Positions 1-8,124 of a stretch of DNA of 33,012 nucleotides are shown piece by piece. The first letter of the stretch is position 1. Each line of letters begins with the position of its first letter. This DNA is from Acidobacteriota bacterium (GTDB lineage: Bacteria > Acidobacteriota > Vicinamibacteria > Fen-336): contig JAJDNS010000031.1 in assembly GCA_022340585.1 (NCBI GenBank), positions 1 to 33,012 of the forward strand. Reading direction: 5' to 3'. The notes below the pieces were generated by a model. That model searched no databases. It was not told the origin of the DNA and saw only the letters and a program-made list of their open reading frames with translations. The translations under genes and the position numbers were made by a program.

Positions 1-224
1 GGCTCGGCTTCCTCCTCGGGCTCGGCTTCCTCCTCGGGCCCAGCTTCCTCCTCGGGCTCGGCTTCCTCCTCGGGCTCGGCTTCCTCCTCGGGCTCAGCCT
101 TCTCCTCGGGCTCGGCTTCCTCCTCGGGCTCGGCTTCCTCCCCGGGCTCGGCTTCCTCCTCGGGCTCGGCTTCCTCCTCGGGCTCGGCTTCCTCCTCGGG
201 CTCGGCTTCCTCCTCGGGCTCGGC
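1..224 (-). repeat. 18-bp tandem repeat, 12 full copies visible, coding
   Basis: Twelve head-to-tail 18-bp units (positions 1-216) plus a partial unit are visible, and the array continues beyond the window edge. Each unit encodes EEEAEP on the minus strand. Most units are identical at the DNA level. The units at 37-54, 91-108 and 127-144 carry single or few changes, so the array looks recently expanded by slippage. All variants keep the reading frame. Confidence 0.9.
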
Positions 225-380
225 GGTGGTTTCAGACCCGGGCTCGGTCTCGGTGGCGGTCTCGTCGTCGTCCGGAGCCGACAGGTCGAGCAGCCTGGTC
301 TCCTCGTCGGGACGCTCCGTCTCCTTCTTGCCACCGAGGAGGGCAACCAAGGAGCGCCATACGCTTCTCCTGCTGGTCAT
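1..380 (-). CDS. Acidic repeat protein, 5' part only (runs off the window)
   Basis: Reading on the minus strand from the ATG at 380 gives a short basic start (MTSRRSVWRSLVALLGGKK), then an acidic stretch (roughly residues 20-52). After that the hexapeptide Glu-Glu-Glu-Ala-Glu-Pro is repeated until the window ends, with no stop codon. The repeat part is low-complexity, highly negatively charged and probably disordered. Such Glu/Pro/Ala linkers often separate an N-terminal anchor or targeting segment from a folded domain, but that domain lies outside the window and I do not recognise the family. The start is supported by a promoter-like sequence and two palindromes just upstream (386-424). No clear Shine-Dalgarno sequence precedes the ATG. 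The gene is divided from the O-antigen ligase-like gene upstream of it by 61 bp and is probably transcribed separately. Confidence 0.7.
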   Translation of the reverse strand, partial: MTSRRSVWRSLVALLGGKKETERPDEETRLLDLSAPDDDETATETEPGSETTAEPEEEAEPEEEAEPEEEAEPEEEAEPGEEAEPEEEAEPEEKAEPEEEAEPEEEAEPEEEAGPEEEAEPEEEAE

Positions 381-385
381 TTTCG

Positions 386-424
386 GAACCGGTTCACGCT
401 AGCCGACACACCTGTCGGGGTCAA
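386..424 (-). promoter_or_regulatory. Putative sigma-70-type promoter with palindromic operator
   Basis: Read on the minus strand there is TTGACC (419-424), a 17-bp spacer (402-418) and TAGCGT (396-401). The spacer contains a perfect inverted repeat, CCGACA (403-408) and TGTCGG (413-418). A second perfect palindrome, GAACCGGTTC, lies at 386-395 between the -10-like hexamer and the ATG at 380. A repressor could bind either palindrome. Expected transcription would begin only about 10 bases before the start codon. This is a reading by eye. Confidence 0.45.
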
Positions 425-441
425 GGTGCGAGAGCGCCGGG

Positions 442-2163
442 TCAGCGCCGCAGCGGCTCGGCCGCCTCCCGGAGCGCTGCTCTCTCGGGGTCGAGGGCCA
501 CCGCATGGCCGGCGAGGGAGGCCGCCGACACCCGATCGGCACTGGCGGCGCGGACCCCGGCGAGCATGAGCCAGCTCTCGGCGTGGGCCGGGCGGCGACG
601 GAGGAGACGGGTCAGTGCCACCTCGGCCCGTCCCCGGCGCAACCCCCGCGACTCCGGCGTCGTGGCCATCCCGGCGAGGCGGGCCTCCTCGCGCGCGGCC
701 AGCCAGGGCTCGGTGGGCAACCGGACGACCGCGGCGAGGAGCGCGATCACGAGCAGGCCGAGCACCGCCGCCACCCGACGGGAGAGCGGGCGCGGCCTCA
801 CCCCCGCGGCCCCGGCGGCCGCGCTGGCGAGCACCGCGGCCAGTGCCGCATTGGACGGGATGCGCAGGTTGAAGTCCACCGCGCTGTGGACGGCGAGGGC
901 GACGAGCCCGGCCAGCGCGCCCATCCCCACTCCGCGCGCCACACCACCGACCCCGGAGCCGCCGCGGAGCGATCGGGTGAGCAGCAGCGCCCCCCCGGCC
1001 AGGACCAGGCCGAGACCGACCAGCCCCGTCTCGGCCAGGGTCTCGACGTAGTCGTTCTCCGCGTGCTCCACCCGTAGCAGCCCGTGGCCGCGCTTGAACC
1101 GCGGGTAGGCGTCGTGGAAGGCACCGAGGCCGCTCCCCACCACCGGGCTCGAGAGGGCCAGCCTCGAGCCGTCGCGCCAGGTGTCGAGTCGGAGCGACGC
1201 CCCGCTCAGGCTCCGCATTCGCACGTGGGTCTCCGGGGGCACCAGGGCCACGAGCACGAGACCCAGCACCCCGGCGAGGACCACCGACGGCAGCAATCCC
1301 CGGCGTCTCCTCCCCCCGCGGGCCCGGAGCACGAGGAGAGCGATCAACGAGGCGGCACCGGCGGCGAGGGCGATCCCCCCTCCCCGCGAGAGGGACGCGA
1401 GACCGGCCAGCGCCATCGCGACCGCCGCCACCATCGCGAGGACCACGACGCCGGCCCGGGAGCTGGTCGTCCAGTCTCGGCCGCGCCCCCGCGCGTTGTC
1501 GGCCAGGCCGAGGGCGAGGCCGGCGGTGAGGAGGGCCGCCATCACCACGTAGCCGGCGAAGTGGTTCTTGCTCACGAAGGGGCCAAAGGGGGCGACGGTG
1601 GGCACGGGGATGTGGCCATAGAGAAGCGTGCCAAACCGGGCCCGCGCGAAGATCGCGTAGGCGGAGAGAAGGAAGCCCCCCGCCGCCACCGTCGTGACCG
1701 CGGCCGCGGCCAGACGCGATCGGCTGAAGGCGGGCGCAGCCAGGGATGCCAGCAGGCCGAGGCTCACGACGAGGGCCACCGAGCGGAGCGTCGAGTCGGG
1801 GTCCAGCGACACCGGAGACGACCCGCCGCCGAGGACCGTGGCCGCCGCCGGCTCCGCGGGGTGCCACACCGCGTAGGAGCCGGGCGCGAGGACCGAGTGG
1901 ACCGCGGGTGGAAGCGGGAGCAGCTGGCCGAGGCCGAGAGCCACGAAACCCACGAGGGGCCAGAGGGGAATCGCGGGCCCCCGTGCGTCCCCACGCCAGG
2001 CGCCCAGCCCGAGCGCGACCGCGGCGGCGAGCAGGCCCGCGGTGGTGAGGGCGAGGATGGCCCACGGCTGCACCGCCCCGAAGGGCCACGGGGACACCAC
2101 CGCGATGCCCACGAGCACCGCGAGAGCCAGGAGCGACGACGGGCTGGTCTCGGGGCGCACCAC
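442..2163 (-). CDS. O-antigen polymerase/ligase-like membrane protein (Wzy_C type) with TPR-like tail
   Basis: The protein of about 573 residues is mostly hydrophobic, with roughly a dozen membrane segments, and carries features of the Wzy/WaaL O-antigen ligase family. These include a conserved KNHFAGYVVM segment after two early helices, a large periplasmic-type loop with LRLDTWRDGSRLA and VGSGLGAF..YPRFK, and the HAENDYVETLAETGLVGL motif typical of the Wzy_C region. The last ~80 residues are helical and TPR-like (RPAHAESWLMLAGVRAAS). The role is probably joining repeat units into surface polysaccharide, or linking glycan to a carrier, at the inner membrane. The start is uncertain: I chose the GTG at 2163 because an upstream ATG at 2173 is in another frame and no Shine-Dalgarno sequence is visible. 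It follows the EAL gene by 44 bp, so it probably belongs to the same transcript and links c-di-GMP genes to polysaccharide synthesis. Confidence 0.8.
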   Translation of the reverse strand: MVRPETSPSSLLALAVLVGIAVVSPWPFGAVQPWAILALTTAGLLAAAVALGLGAWRGDARGPAIPLWPLVGFVALGLGQLLPLPPAVHSVLAPGSYAVWHPAEPAAATVLGGGSSPVSLDPDSTLRSVALVVSLGLLASLAAPAFSRSRLAAAAVTTVAAGGFLLSAYAIFARARFGTLLYGHIPVPTVAPFGPFVSKNHFAGYVVMAALLTAGLALGLADNARGRGRDWTTSSRAGVVVLAMVAAVAMALAGLASLSRGGGIALAAGAASLIALLVLRARGGRRRRGLLPSVVLAGVLGLVLVALVPPETHVRMRSLSGASLRLDTWRDGSRLALSSPVVGSGLGAFHDAYPRFKRGHGLLRVEHAENDYVETLAETGLVGLGLVLAGGALLLTRSLRGGSGVGGVARGVGMGALAGLVALAVHSAVDFNLRIPSNAALAAVLASAAAGAAGVRPRPLSRRVAAVLGLLVIALLAAVVRLPTEPWLAAREEARLAGMATTPESRGLRRGRAEVALTRLLRRRPAHAESWLMLAGVRAASADRVSAASLAGHAVALDPERAALREAAEPLRR

Positions 2164-2207
2164 GCGCGAGCATTCTACGTCGAGGAGAGGCGCCGACCGT
2201 GGGCGCG

Positions 2208-3500
2208 CTAGCTGGCGGCGCGGATGGCCGGTGCCGCCGGGGGCAGGAAGGCCCCGGCCGGACGGCCGAGGAGGTACCCCTGCCCGTACCCCACGCCGAG
2301 ATCGATCAGGGTCTCGAGCTCGCCCTGGCGCTCGATCCCCTCGGCGATGATGGCGGAGCCGATGCTGCTGGCGAAGGTCTTCAGGGCCCGGGTCATCTCC
2401 CGGCGGATGTAGCTCGAGTCGATGTCCCGGATCAGCTCGCGGTCGAACTTCAGGTAGCGCGGCCTCAGGTGCGCGATCTTCTCGAGACCCGAGTAGCCGG
2501 CCCCCACGTCGTCGACTGCGATGGAGAAGCCGCGGCGGGTCAGCTCGGAGAGGGCCTCGGCGAAGAGCTCGTAGTTCTCGATGGCGGACTTCTCGGTGAT
2601 CTCGAGCACCACGCGGTCCGGGGTCAGGCCCTGGGCCTCCACGAGCCGCACGAGGGCCCCCCCCCGGAACTCGGGGTCGTACATCGCCGAGGGGTAGACG
2701 TTGACGAAGAGCTTCGCCTCGGTGGGGAGCTCGGTGGCCGAGAGGAACGCCCGACGACGGCACTTGCGATCGAGCTCGAAGACGAGGTCGGCCTGCTCGG
2801 CCATCTCGAAGAGCCGGAGAGGCATCTGGTAGACGCTCCCGGCGGGACCCCGGGTCAGCGCCTCGTAGCCGAGGATGGACCGCTCCCGAAGGTCCACGAT
2901 CGGCTGGAAGACCGTGGAGAGCTGATCGGCGAGGAGCACCTCCTGAAGGTCGCACCGGGTCTGCAGCTCGCGCTGCGCCCGGAGAACCCGCACGCAGTCC
3001 CACGCCTCCTCCAGGAGACGCGACACCAGGCGCTCGGGCCTCACCAGGGGGTTGTAGAAGGCGAGGGCGAAGCCCACCGTCACTCGGCGCAGGCTCCCGA
3101 GGTACGGGGTGGCGAGGCGGAGGAGCTTGCGGTTGAGGTGGCTCTCCACGCGCTCGGCCGCGGCGCGCAGGCCGGCGATCTTGACCGGCCCCTCGCGCCG
3201 CTTGGGGGTGAAGAAGATGAGGAAGGCGTCCCCGCCCCGGTCGTTCAGGCAGATGATGTCTTCGGCCCGCACCTCGTGGCCCCTGAGCTCGAGCACCAGG
3301 TCGCGGGCCATGGCCATCACCCGGCCGAACGCGGTGGACCCGTACTGGTGCTCGATCTGGGACAGCGCCGACACGTCGATGAGCAGCAGCCCCAGGCTCC
3401 CCTGCTGGAGAAGCACCTGCCGCAGCTCCTCGACTCGCTCCCGGTAGGGAGCCAGGCTCGGGAGGGAGGGTCCGGCGACAGCCTCGGAGGGAGTCGTCAC
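2208..3500 (-). CDS. c-di-GMP phosphodiesterase, EAL domain, with degenerate GGDEF
   Basis: The protein has 430 residues. Residues ~30-175 resemble a GGDEF domain with a broken signature (RGGDAF at 88-93), probably not catalytic. Residues ~190-415 form an EAL domain with the expected catalytic set: YEALTRG (E213), NVYP (N267), LEITE (E300), DDVGAGYSGL (D330, D331), KFD (K351), AEGIE (E387) and GQGYL (Q407). I therefore expect it to hydrolyse cyclic di-GMP in the cytoplasm. The start is a GTG at 3500 that overlaps the TGA of the upstream diguanylate cyclase in a GTGA, which implies translational coupling. Synthesis and breakdown of the messenger are thus encoded as a pair next to polysaccharide genes. 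No membrane segment or sensor domain is evident besides the degenerate GGDEF part. Confidence 0.9.
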   Translation of the reverse strand: MTTPSEAVAGPSLPSLAPYRERVEELRQVLLQQGSLGLLLIDVSALSQIEHQYGSTAFGRVMAMARDLVLELRGHEVRAEDIICLNDRGGDAFLIFFTPKRREGPVKIAGLRAAAERVESHLNRKLLRLATPYLGSLRRVTVGFALAFYNPLVRPERLVSRLLEEAWDCVRVLRAQRELQTRCDLQEVLLADQLSTVFQPIVDLRERSILGYEALTRGPAGSVYQMPLRLFEMAEQADLVFELDRKCRRRAFLSATELPTEAKLFVNVYPSAMYDPEFRGGALVRLVEAQGLTPDRVVLEITEKSAIENYELFAEALSELTRRGFSIAVDDVGAGYSGLEKIAHLRPRYLKFDRELIRDIDSSYIRREMTRALKTFASSIGSAIIAEGIERQGELETLIDLGVGYGQGYLLGRPAGAFLPPAAPAIRAAS

Positions 3501-4795
3501 GCTGAGGCCGCCTCCCGCGCCGGTGGCGCCATCGCTGCCGCCACGCCGACCGAGGGCCGCACCCGGTTGCGGCCCTGCTTCTTGGCCTCGTAGAGGGCCT
3601 CGTCCGCCCGGCGCAGCATCGCCCCGGCATCGAGGCCGTCGTCCGGGTACGCCGCCACTCCCCCGCTGACGCTGAGCCGCCCGAGGGGCTGCCGGTCCCC
3701 GAACGGGAAGGGGTGGCTGGCAATGAGCTTTCGGACCTTCTCGGCCACGATCAGGGCCTGGTCGCCGCTCGTGTGGGGCAGGACGAGAAGGAACTCCTCC
3801 CCGCCGAAGCGGCCGAAGACGTCCTCCTTGCGAACGCTGCGCTGGACGAGCGTCGCCAGCTCCAGCAGCAGGTTGTCGCCGGTCAGGTGCCCGTTCGCGT
3901 CGTTGTAGTTCTTGAAGTTGTCGATGTCGAAGAGGAAGACCGAGAGCCCGTGCTTCACCTTGCCCGGCTCTCCGTCCCGCTGGTCGTAGGCGGCGCAGGC
4001 GGCCCGGTAGACGAGCTCGTTCAGGGTCTGCTCCATGTGGTTCTTGTTGAAGACGCGGGTCAGGCCGTCCATCTCCGCGGTGTGCTTGATGCGGGTCATC
4101 TGCGCGGCGGTGTGGAGCACCTGGGCTCCGCTCTGGGCCACCAGGCGAAGGGCGGCCTTGGGGTCTCCGCTCTTGCGGGGCCGGGCGACCACGATCGCCC
4201 CCAGCGTCTCCCGGTCGAAGACCAGCGGCGCGATGAGATCGGGGCGCAGCATACCGCTCAGCCCGGGCCCCGGTCTCAGGCGGTTCGTCACCTCCTCCGC
4301 CTCCAGGTCCTGCCGGGTGGCCACGATCTGCGACTCGGCCACGAACCCGATCTCTCCGGTGTCGACCGGGACCTCGGTGCCCAGCCTCACCGGCCCGTTC
4401 TCCGGGTAGGCGGCCACCACCACGAACCGGGCGCTCGTCGGCTTGTCGTTCGGTCGGGCCGTCTCCTGGCGGCGGACCAGCACCGCCACCTGCTGCGGGT
4501 CCAGGCTGCGCTGCACGGTGCTCAGCAGGACGCCGGGGATCTGGCGCTCGCCCAGGTTGTTGTAGAGCTCGCGGGCGAGGCGTGGGAAGTCCTTGAGGAA
4601 GCGGGTCAGGAAGCTGAGGTCTTCCTGCAGCTTGGCGTTGGCGTTCTGGAGGGCCTGCACCTGGGGATGGGCCGCCTGGGTGTCGGCGCGGGCCTCGGCC
4701 ACCGCCGCCCGCATCCGAAGCAGCACGGGCACCAGGACTCCCGCCGTGACGATCAGGCCCAACAGGAAGGGCACGCTCGCATGACCCGCTTCCAC
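3497..4795 (-). CDS. Membrane-anchored diguanylate cyclase (GAF-like + GGDEF)
   Basis: The protein has 432 residues. One N-terminal membrane segment (about residues 9-27) is followed by a coiled-coil-like helix (30-60), a GAF-like region (about 75-210, ending in the LIAPLVF..TLGAIVVARP pattern) and a GGDEF domain (about 235-410). The domain has FDIDNFKNYNDANGH, an intact GGEEF signature (331-335) and an inhibitory-site RxxD (RKED, 322-325) exactly five residues before it. An active, product-inhibited cyclase making c-di-GMP from GTP is therefore likely. The start is the GTG at 4795, preceded by a good GGAGGT ribosome site on the minus strand (4801-4806). It is the first gene of the block that continues with the EAL protein (GTGA overlap) and the O-antigen ligase-like protein. 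The C-terminus is Ala/Pro-rich. Confidence 0.9.
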   Translation of the reverse strand: MEAGHASVPFLLGLIVTAGVLVPVLLRMRAAVAEARADTQAAHPQVQALQNANAKLQEDLSFLTRFLKDFPRLARELYNNLGERQIPGVLLSTVQRSLDPQQVAVLVRRQETARPNDKPTSARFVVVAAYPENGPVRLGTEVPVDTGEIGFVAESQIVATRQDLEAEEVTNRLRPGPGLSGMLRPDLIAPLVFDRETLGAIVVARPRKSGDPKAALRLVAQSGAQVLHTAAQMTRIKHTAEMDGLTRVFNKNHMEQTLNELVYRAACAAYDQRDGEPGKVKHGLSVFLFDIDNFKNYNDANGHLTGDNLLLELATLVQRSVRKEDVFGRFGGEEFLLVLPHTSGDQALIVAEKVRKLIASHPFPFGDRQPLGRLSVSGGVAAYPDDGLDAGAMLRRADEALYEAKKQGRNRVRPSVGVAAAMAPPAREAASA

Positions 4796-4934
4796 GAATC
4801 ACCTCCGCTGGCCCCCCGTGAAGCAATGCCCGTGCCGGGTCCGGGGGGCCAAAAACGGGTGGTTTGTGTCCACTGCCCGGTCGAACGCGGCGGAGCTGTC
4901 CGGAAAGCAGCCTCGGGAGTGGCAGGCGCTGGTT

Positions 4935-4940
4935 TACAAT
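4935..4940 (+). promoter_or_regulatory. Possible -10 element (TACAAT) for the 4989 gene
   Basis: The 193-bp space between the divergent genes at 4795 and 4989 contains TACAAT about 50 bases before the plus-strand start. No convincing -35 hexamer is present at the usual distance. A strong ribosome site (GGAGGGG, 4979-4985) follows. I see nothing else recognisable in this space. Confidence 0.3.
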
Positions 4941-4988
4941 GCCGGTGTCGCTGGCCTCCGTCTTGCTTGACGAGGGGTGGAGGGGTCT

Positions 4989-6359
4989 ATGTGGGGCAGG
5001 GCGAAGACGCTGGTCCTCGCGGCCGTTGTCGGATCGGCGGCCCTGGTTCCACTCTTCGGGGACCCGCGCACCACGCCGGTCACCCACCCGCTCTGGGGAC
5101 GCATGCTGCTGCGGGCCCTGGAGATGAACGAGGCCGTTCGCGTCAGCACCGAGGCCTCACGGGTCTTCAGCACGCTCGCGTGGCGGGACAGCCTGTCCTT
5201 CCCGGCGGATCGATTCCTGAGGGAGGACGGGGCGGTCGTGCGCGAGGAGGCCGGTCGTCGCGTCATGGCCGCCGTCGGGGGACCGGCCGAGCTCGTCTAT
5301 CCTCTCGCCGTCGTCCAGCCCGGCGACTACCAGCTCCGCACGCGCCTCTCGGGGGCGCCCGACACCCCGGCCTCGGCGGAGCTGGCCCGCCTGGAAGGCG
5401 GGGGCCCTCTCGCGACCTTTGCCCTCGCCCCGCAGCCGACACCCGAGTGGGTGCTCGGCGGCACGGCACACCTCGATCCCGGCACCTACGGCGCGTCGGT
5501 GCTCCTTCCCCCGGGCTGTACCCTCAGCCAGGTCGAGGTGGCCCCGCCCTGCCTCAACCCCATCGAGCCCCCGGGCGGCTGGGAGCCCACCGGGGTCACC
5601 ACCGTCGAGGACCTCGCGGTCACCGCGCTCAAGGCCCTCGACATGGAGTACGAGCTGCCTCCGGCGGCGGAGCCCCTCGAGATCCGGGCCACCCAGTTCC
5701 AGGTCGAGGGTCCGCCGGAGGCCATCGAGGCCCGGGCCTCCGCCGAGACCCTCGAGGAGCAGGCCCTCCGCGCCGGCGCCCGGGGCCTGCGGGCGATCGT
5801 CGCGGTGGAGATCCCCGAGCCCGGCGTGTACAGCCTCTACGGCTTCGTGACCCCGGGCAGCGGACAGCGGTGGCTGGTGGACGCGTGCCGGAAGGCCATG
5901 GTGTGTCCCGGCGAGGGTGGGGGCTGGCGGGCGATCCTGACCCAGCCCTTCTCTGCCGGGCGCCACAGCCTGCTCGTCACCCTCGGCAGCTCCGCCGTCC
6001 TGGAGATGGTCCGAATCGAGCTCAAGAAGGTCTCGCCCCCGGACTACGTGGCGACGCTCAGGCGCATCGGCTTCGACCCCGGGCCCGACGGCCCGATCTC
6101 GCCCGACACCGCCATCGCGGCCATGGAGTTCATCCGCGACAAGAGGCTGGAGATGGCGGACCGGCTCTGCGGCGACATCGTCGTCGTCGAGGACAACCCG
6201 GCGCTGCCACCGCCACCCACGACGGAGGTCGCCGAGGTGCTGCCCCCGATTCAGCCTCCGCCGGTTCAGCCCCCGATCACCCCCGTTCCTCCGCCCATCG
6301 GCCCCCCGATCCTGCCGCCCCAGCCCCCGGCCAGCCCGACCACGCCCTCCGGCGGCTGA
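4989..6359 (+). CDS. Secreted protein of unknown function, two beta-sandwich-like regions, Pro-rich tail
   Basis: I do not recognise the family. The 456-residue protein begins with a signal peptide or anchor (MWGRAKTLVLAAVVGSAALV). Two regions then share a beta-sandwich-like pattern: about 95-190 (QPGDYQLRTRLSG ... LDPGTYGASVLLPPG) and about 245-340 (EPGVYSLYGFVTPGSGQRW ... FSAGRHSLLVTLGSS). Both have the 'G-x-Y-x-L' then 'G-x-H/Y-x-L-x-V' rhythm seen in carbohydrate-binding or wall-associated modules. A helical segment follows, then a strongly proline-rich tail from about residue 400 to the end. The ATG at 4989 is chosen over an upstream GTG at 4977 because GGAGGGG lies at 4979-4985, right spacing for 4989. 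The next gene starts 17 bp after the stop, so the two are probably co-transcribed, and it may be an envelope partner of the MglA fusion. Confidence 0.75.
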   Translation: MWGRAKTLVLAAVVGSAALVPLFGDPRTTPVTHPLWGRMLLRALEMNEAVRVSTEASRVFSTLAWRDSLSFPADRFLREDGAVVREEAGRRVMAAVGGPAELVYPLAVVQPGDYQLRTRLSGAPDTPASAELARLEGGGPLATFALAPQPTPEWVLGGTAHLDPGTYGASVLLPPGCTLSQVEVAPPCLNPIEPPGGWEPTGVTTVEDLAVTALKALDMEYELPPAAEPLEIRATQFQVEGPPEAIEARASAETLEEQALRAGARGLRAIVAVEIPEPGVYSLYGFVTPGSGQRWLVDACRKAMVCPGEGGGWRAILTQPFSAGRHSLLVTLGSSAVLEMVRIELKKVSPPDYVATLRRIGFDPGPDGPISPDTAIAAMEFIRDKRLEMADRLCGDIVVVEDNPALPPPPTTEVAEVLPPIQPPPVQPPITPVPPPIGPPILPPQPPASPTTPSGG

Positions 6360-6375
6360 CGCTCTCCCTCCGGCG

Positions 6376-8124
6376 ATGGCCCTGTTCAACCACGCGACGA
6401 AGGAAGTCACGGCCAAGCTCGTCTACTACGGGCCCGGCCTCAGCGGGAAGACCACGAACCTGCAGTGGATCCACGACCACCTGTCCTTCGAGAACAAGGG
6501 GAAGCTCGTCTCCCTGGCCACCAAGACCGACCGGACCCTCTTCTTCGACTTCCTGCCCGTGGACCTCGGCGTCATTCGGAGCATGCGCCTGCGGCTGCAG
6601 ATCTACACGGTCCCGGGGCAGGTCTTCTACGAGGCCACGCGCCGCATGGTTCTCAAGGGCTGCGACGCCATCGTCTTCGTGGCCGACAGCCAGGCCGCCA
6701 TGCTGGACGCGAACGCCGAGAGTCAGCAGAGCCTCCAGCGAAACCTCCTGGCCAACGAGATCGGCGCCGCGGTCCCCATGGTCATCCAGTACAACAAGCG
6801 CGACCTTCCCACCGCGCTCCCGGTCTCCGCCCTGAACTCCCGCCTCAATCCCGCCAACCTCCCGTTCTTCGAGGCGGTGGCCCTCGAGGGTCGAGGGGTC
6901 GAGGACACCCTTCGAGGCATCTCCAGGGCGCTCTTCCGATCCCTCCTCGAGTTCTACGGGGAAGAGCCAGAAGCGGAAGAGGCGACCCGCGACGCGGTCC
7001 CGCCGCCCGCGGCACCGCCCACTCCGCCGCCGGCGGCTGGCCCCGCCACCCCGGCCTCGGTCGCCGCTTCCCCGGCGACGAAGCAGGACGAGCCACCGCC
7101 CCGGGGGGAAGGGCTGCGGGACGATCAGTGGCTCTACCTTCTGAACGGGACCCAGGTCGGCCCCGTCGACGTCGAGGAGCTCGTCGACCTGGTCCTGACC
7201 TCGATCCCGGAGGACACCAGGGTCTGGCACCCGGGCCTCGAGGGGTGGGTGCGCGCGAACCGGGTCCCGACGATCGCGGAGGAGATCCCTCCCCCTCTCC
7301 CCGTTCCCGGCGCGGCACGCGGTGGGCGTCTCGGGGAGGACATGCCCGACTTCGACACCGTCCCGGCGCAGTTCCGCACCGCGCTCATCGCCGACGAGGA
7401 CGAGGGCTTCCGCAAGTACCTGGCCATGCCGCTCGCGGCCCAGGGCTTCACCGTCCTCGAGGCGGGAGATGGCTCGGCGGCCTGGCAGCTCGCGGTGCAG
7501 CACCGACCCTGGCTCATCCTCGCCGACATCAGCATGCCCGAGGTCGACGGGTTCGAGTTCTGCGGCCGGGTGCGCAGCCACCCGTTGCTCAGCCACACGC
7601 CTCTCCTGTTCATCTCGGACTCGGACAAGTACAAGGAGCGCTACCGCGCTCTCCAGATCGGCGCCGACGACTTTCTCTCCAAGCAGATGCCCATCCGGGA
7701 GCTGCTCATGCGCATCCAGCTCCTCCTCACCCGGTACTCCGACCTCCAGCAGCAGCCGGGTGGGAGAGAGGGACACAAGGCGGGGGCATTCCAGGGACGG
7801 ATCGAGGTCTTCGGAGCGCCGGCGCTCCTTCAGATGTGCGCGCAGGGGCGGCTCAGCGGCCTTCTCACCGCCCTCGCCGAGGACGAGGACAACACCACGG
7901 CGACCATGGGCTTCCGCGCCGGAGAGATCGTCTCGGCCAGCGTCGGGCTCCGCTCGGGTATCGACGCGGCCTCCTCCTTCCTCACCTGGGAGAAGGGCAG
8001 CTTCCGTTTCACGCCGGGCGATGCCGGCCGGGGAGAGCCGCTGGCCCAGAGCGTCGAGCACCTCCTCCTCGAGAGCAGCCGCCTCATCGACGAGGAGCGG
8101 GCCGGCCGGGGCGACTCCGTCTAG
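6376..8124 (+). CDS. MglA-type GTPase fused to GYF_2, response-regulator receiver and DUF4388 (PATAN-like) domains
   Basis: The 582-residue protein has four parts. Residues 1-195 are an MglA-family small GTPase: P-loop GPGLSGKTTNL (19-29), switch-II-region TVPGQVFYEATRRMV (~78-92), VFVADSQ, and guanine-binding NKRD (140-143). A Pro/Ala linker (~200-250) is followed by a GYF_2 domain (~251-305: WLYLLNGTQVGPVDVEELV ... GWVRANRVP). Next comes a receiver domain (~335-455) with acidic pocket DED (~340-342), phospho-acceptor D384 in LADISMPEVDG, and K436 in FLSKQMP. The C-terminal part (~470-565) resembles DUF4388 (GRIEVFGAPALLQMCAQGRLSG). MglA is normally a stand-alone ~195-residue protein controlling cell polarity and motility. 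Here GTPase switching and phosphorelay input are on one chain. It follows the 4989 gene by 16 bp. Its TAG overlaps the stop of the opposite-strand kinase gene in a CTAG. Confidence 0.9.
   Translation: MALFNHATKEVTAKLVYYGPGLSGKTTNLQWIHDHLSFENKGKLVSLATKTDRTLFFDFLPVDLGVIRSMRLRLQIYTVPGQVFYEATRRMVLKGCDAIVFVADSQAAMLDANAESQQSLQRNLLANEIGAAVPMVIQYNKRDLPTALPVSALNSRLNPANLPFFEAVALEGRGVEDTLRGISRALFRSLLEFYGEEPEAEEATRDAVPPPAAPPTPPPAAGPATPASVAASPATKQDEPPPRGEGLRDDQWLYLLNGTQVGPVDVEELVDLVLTSIPEDTRVWHPGLEGWVRANRVPTIAEEIPPPLPVPGAARGGRLGEDMPDFDTVPAQFRTALIADEDEGFRKYLAMPLAAQGFTVLEAGDGSAAWQLAVQHRPWLILADISMPEVDGFEFCGRVRSHPLLSHTPLLFISDSDKYKERYRALQIGADDFLSKQMPIRELLMRIQLLLTRYSDLQQQPGGREGHKAGAFQGRIEVFGAPALLQMCAQGRLSGLLTALAEDEDNTTATMGFRAGEIVSASVGLRSGIDAASSFLTWEKGSFRFTPGDAGRGEPLAQSVEHLLLESSRLIDEERAGRGDSV

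Noticed and set aside
1..224. Tandem repeat considered as a CRISPR array
   Set aside because: Units are contiguous without spacers, 18 bp long, in frame and coding.
442..5087. Very long open frames that join several genes or run antisense (for example 2208-5087 in one frame, or plus-strand frames over 3713-6835)
   Set aside because: High G+C removes stop codons from most frames. Only the segments with recognisable domains, sensible starts and correct codon-position bias were kept; the extensions are Arg/Pro/Gly-rich shadow sequence.
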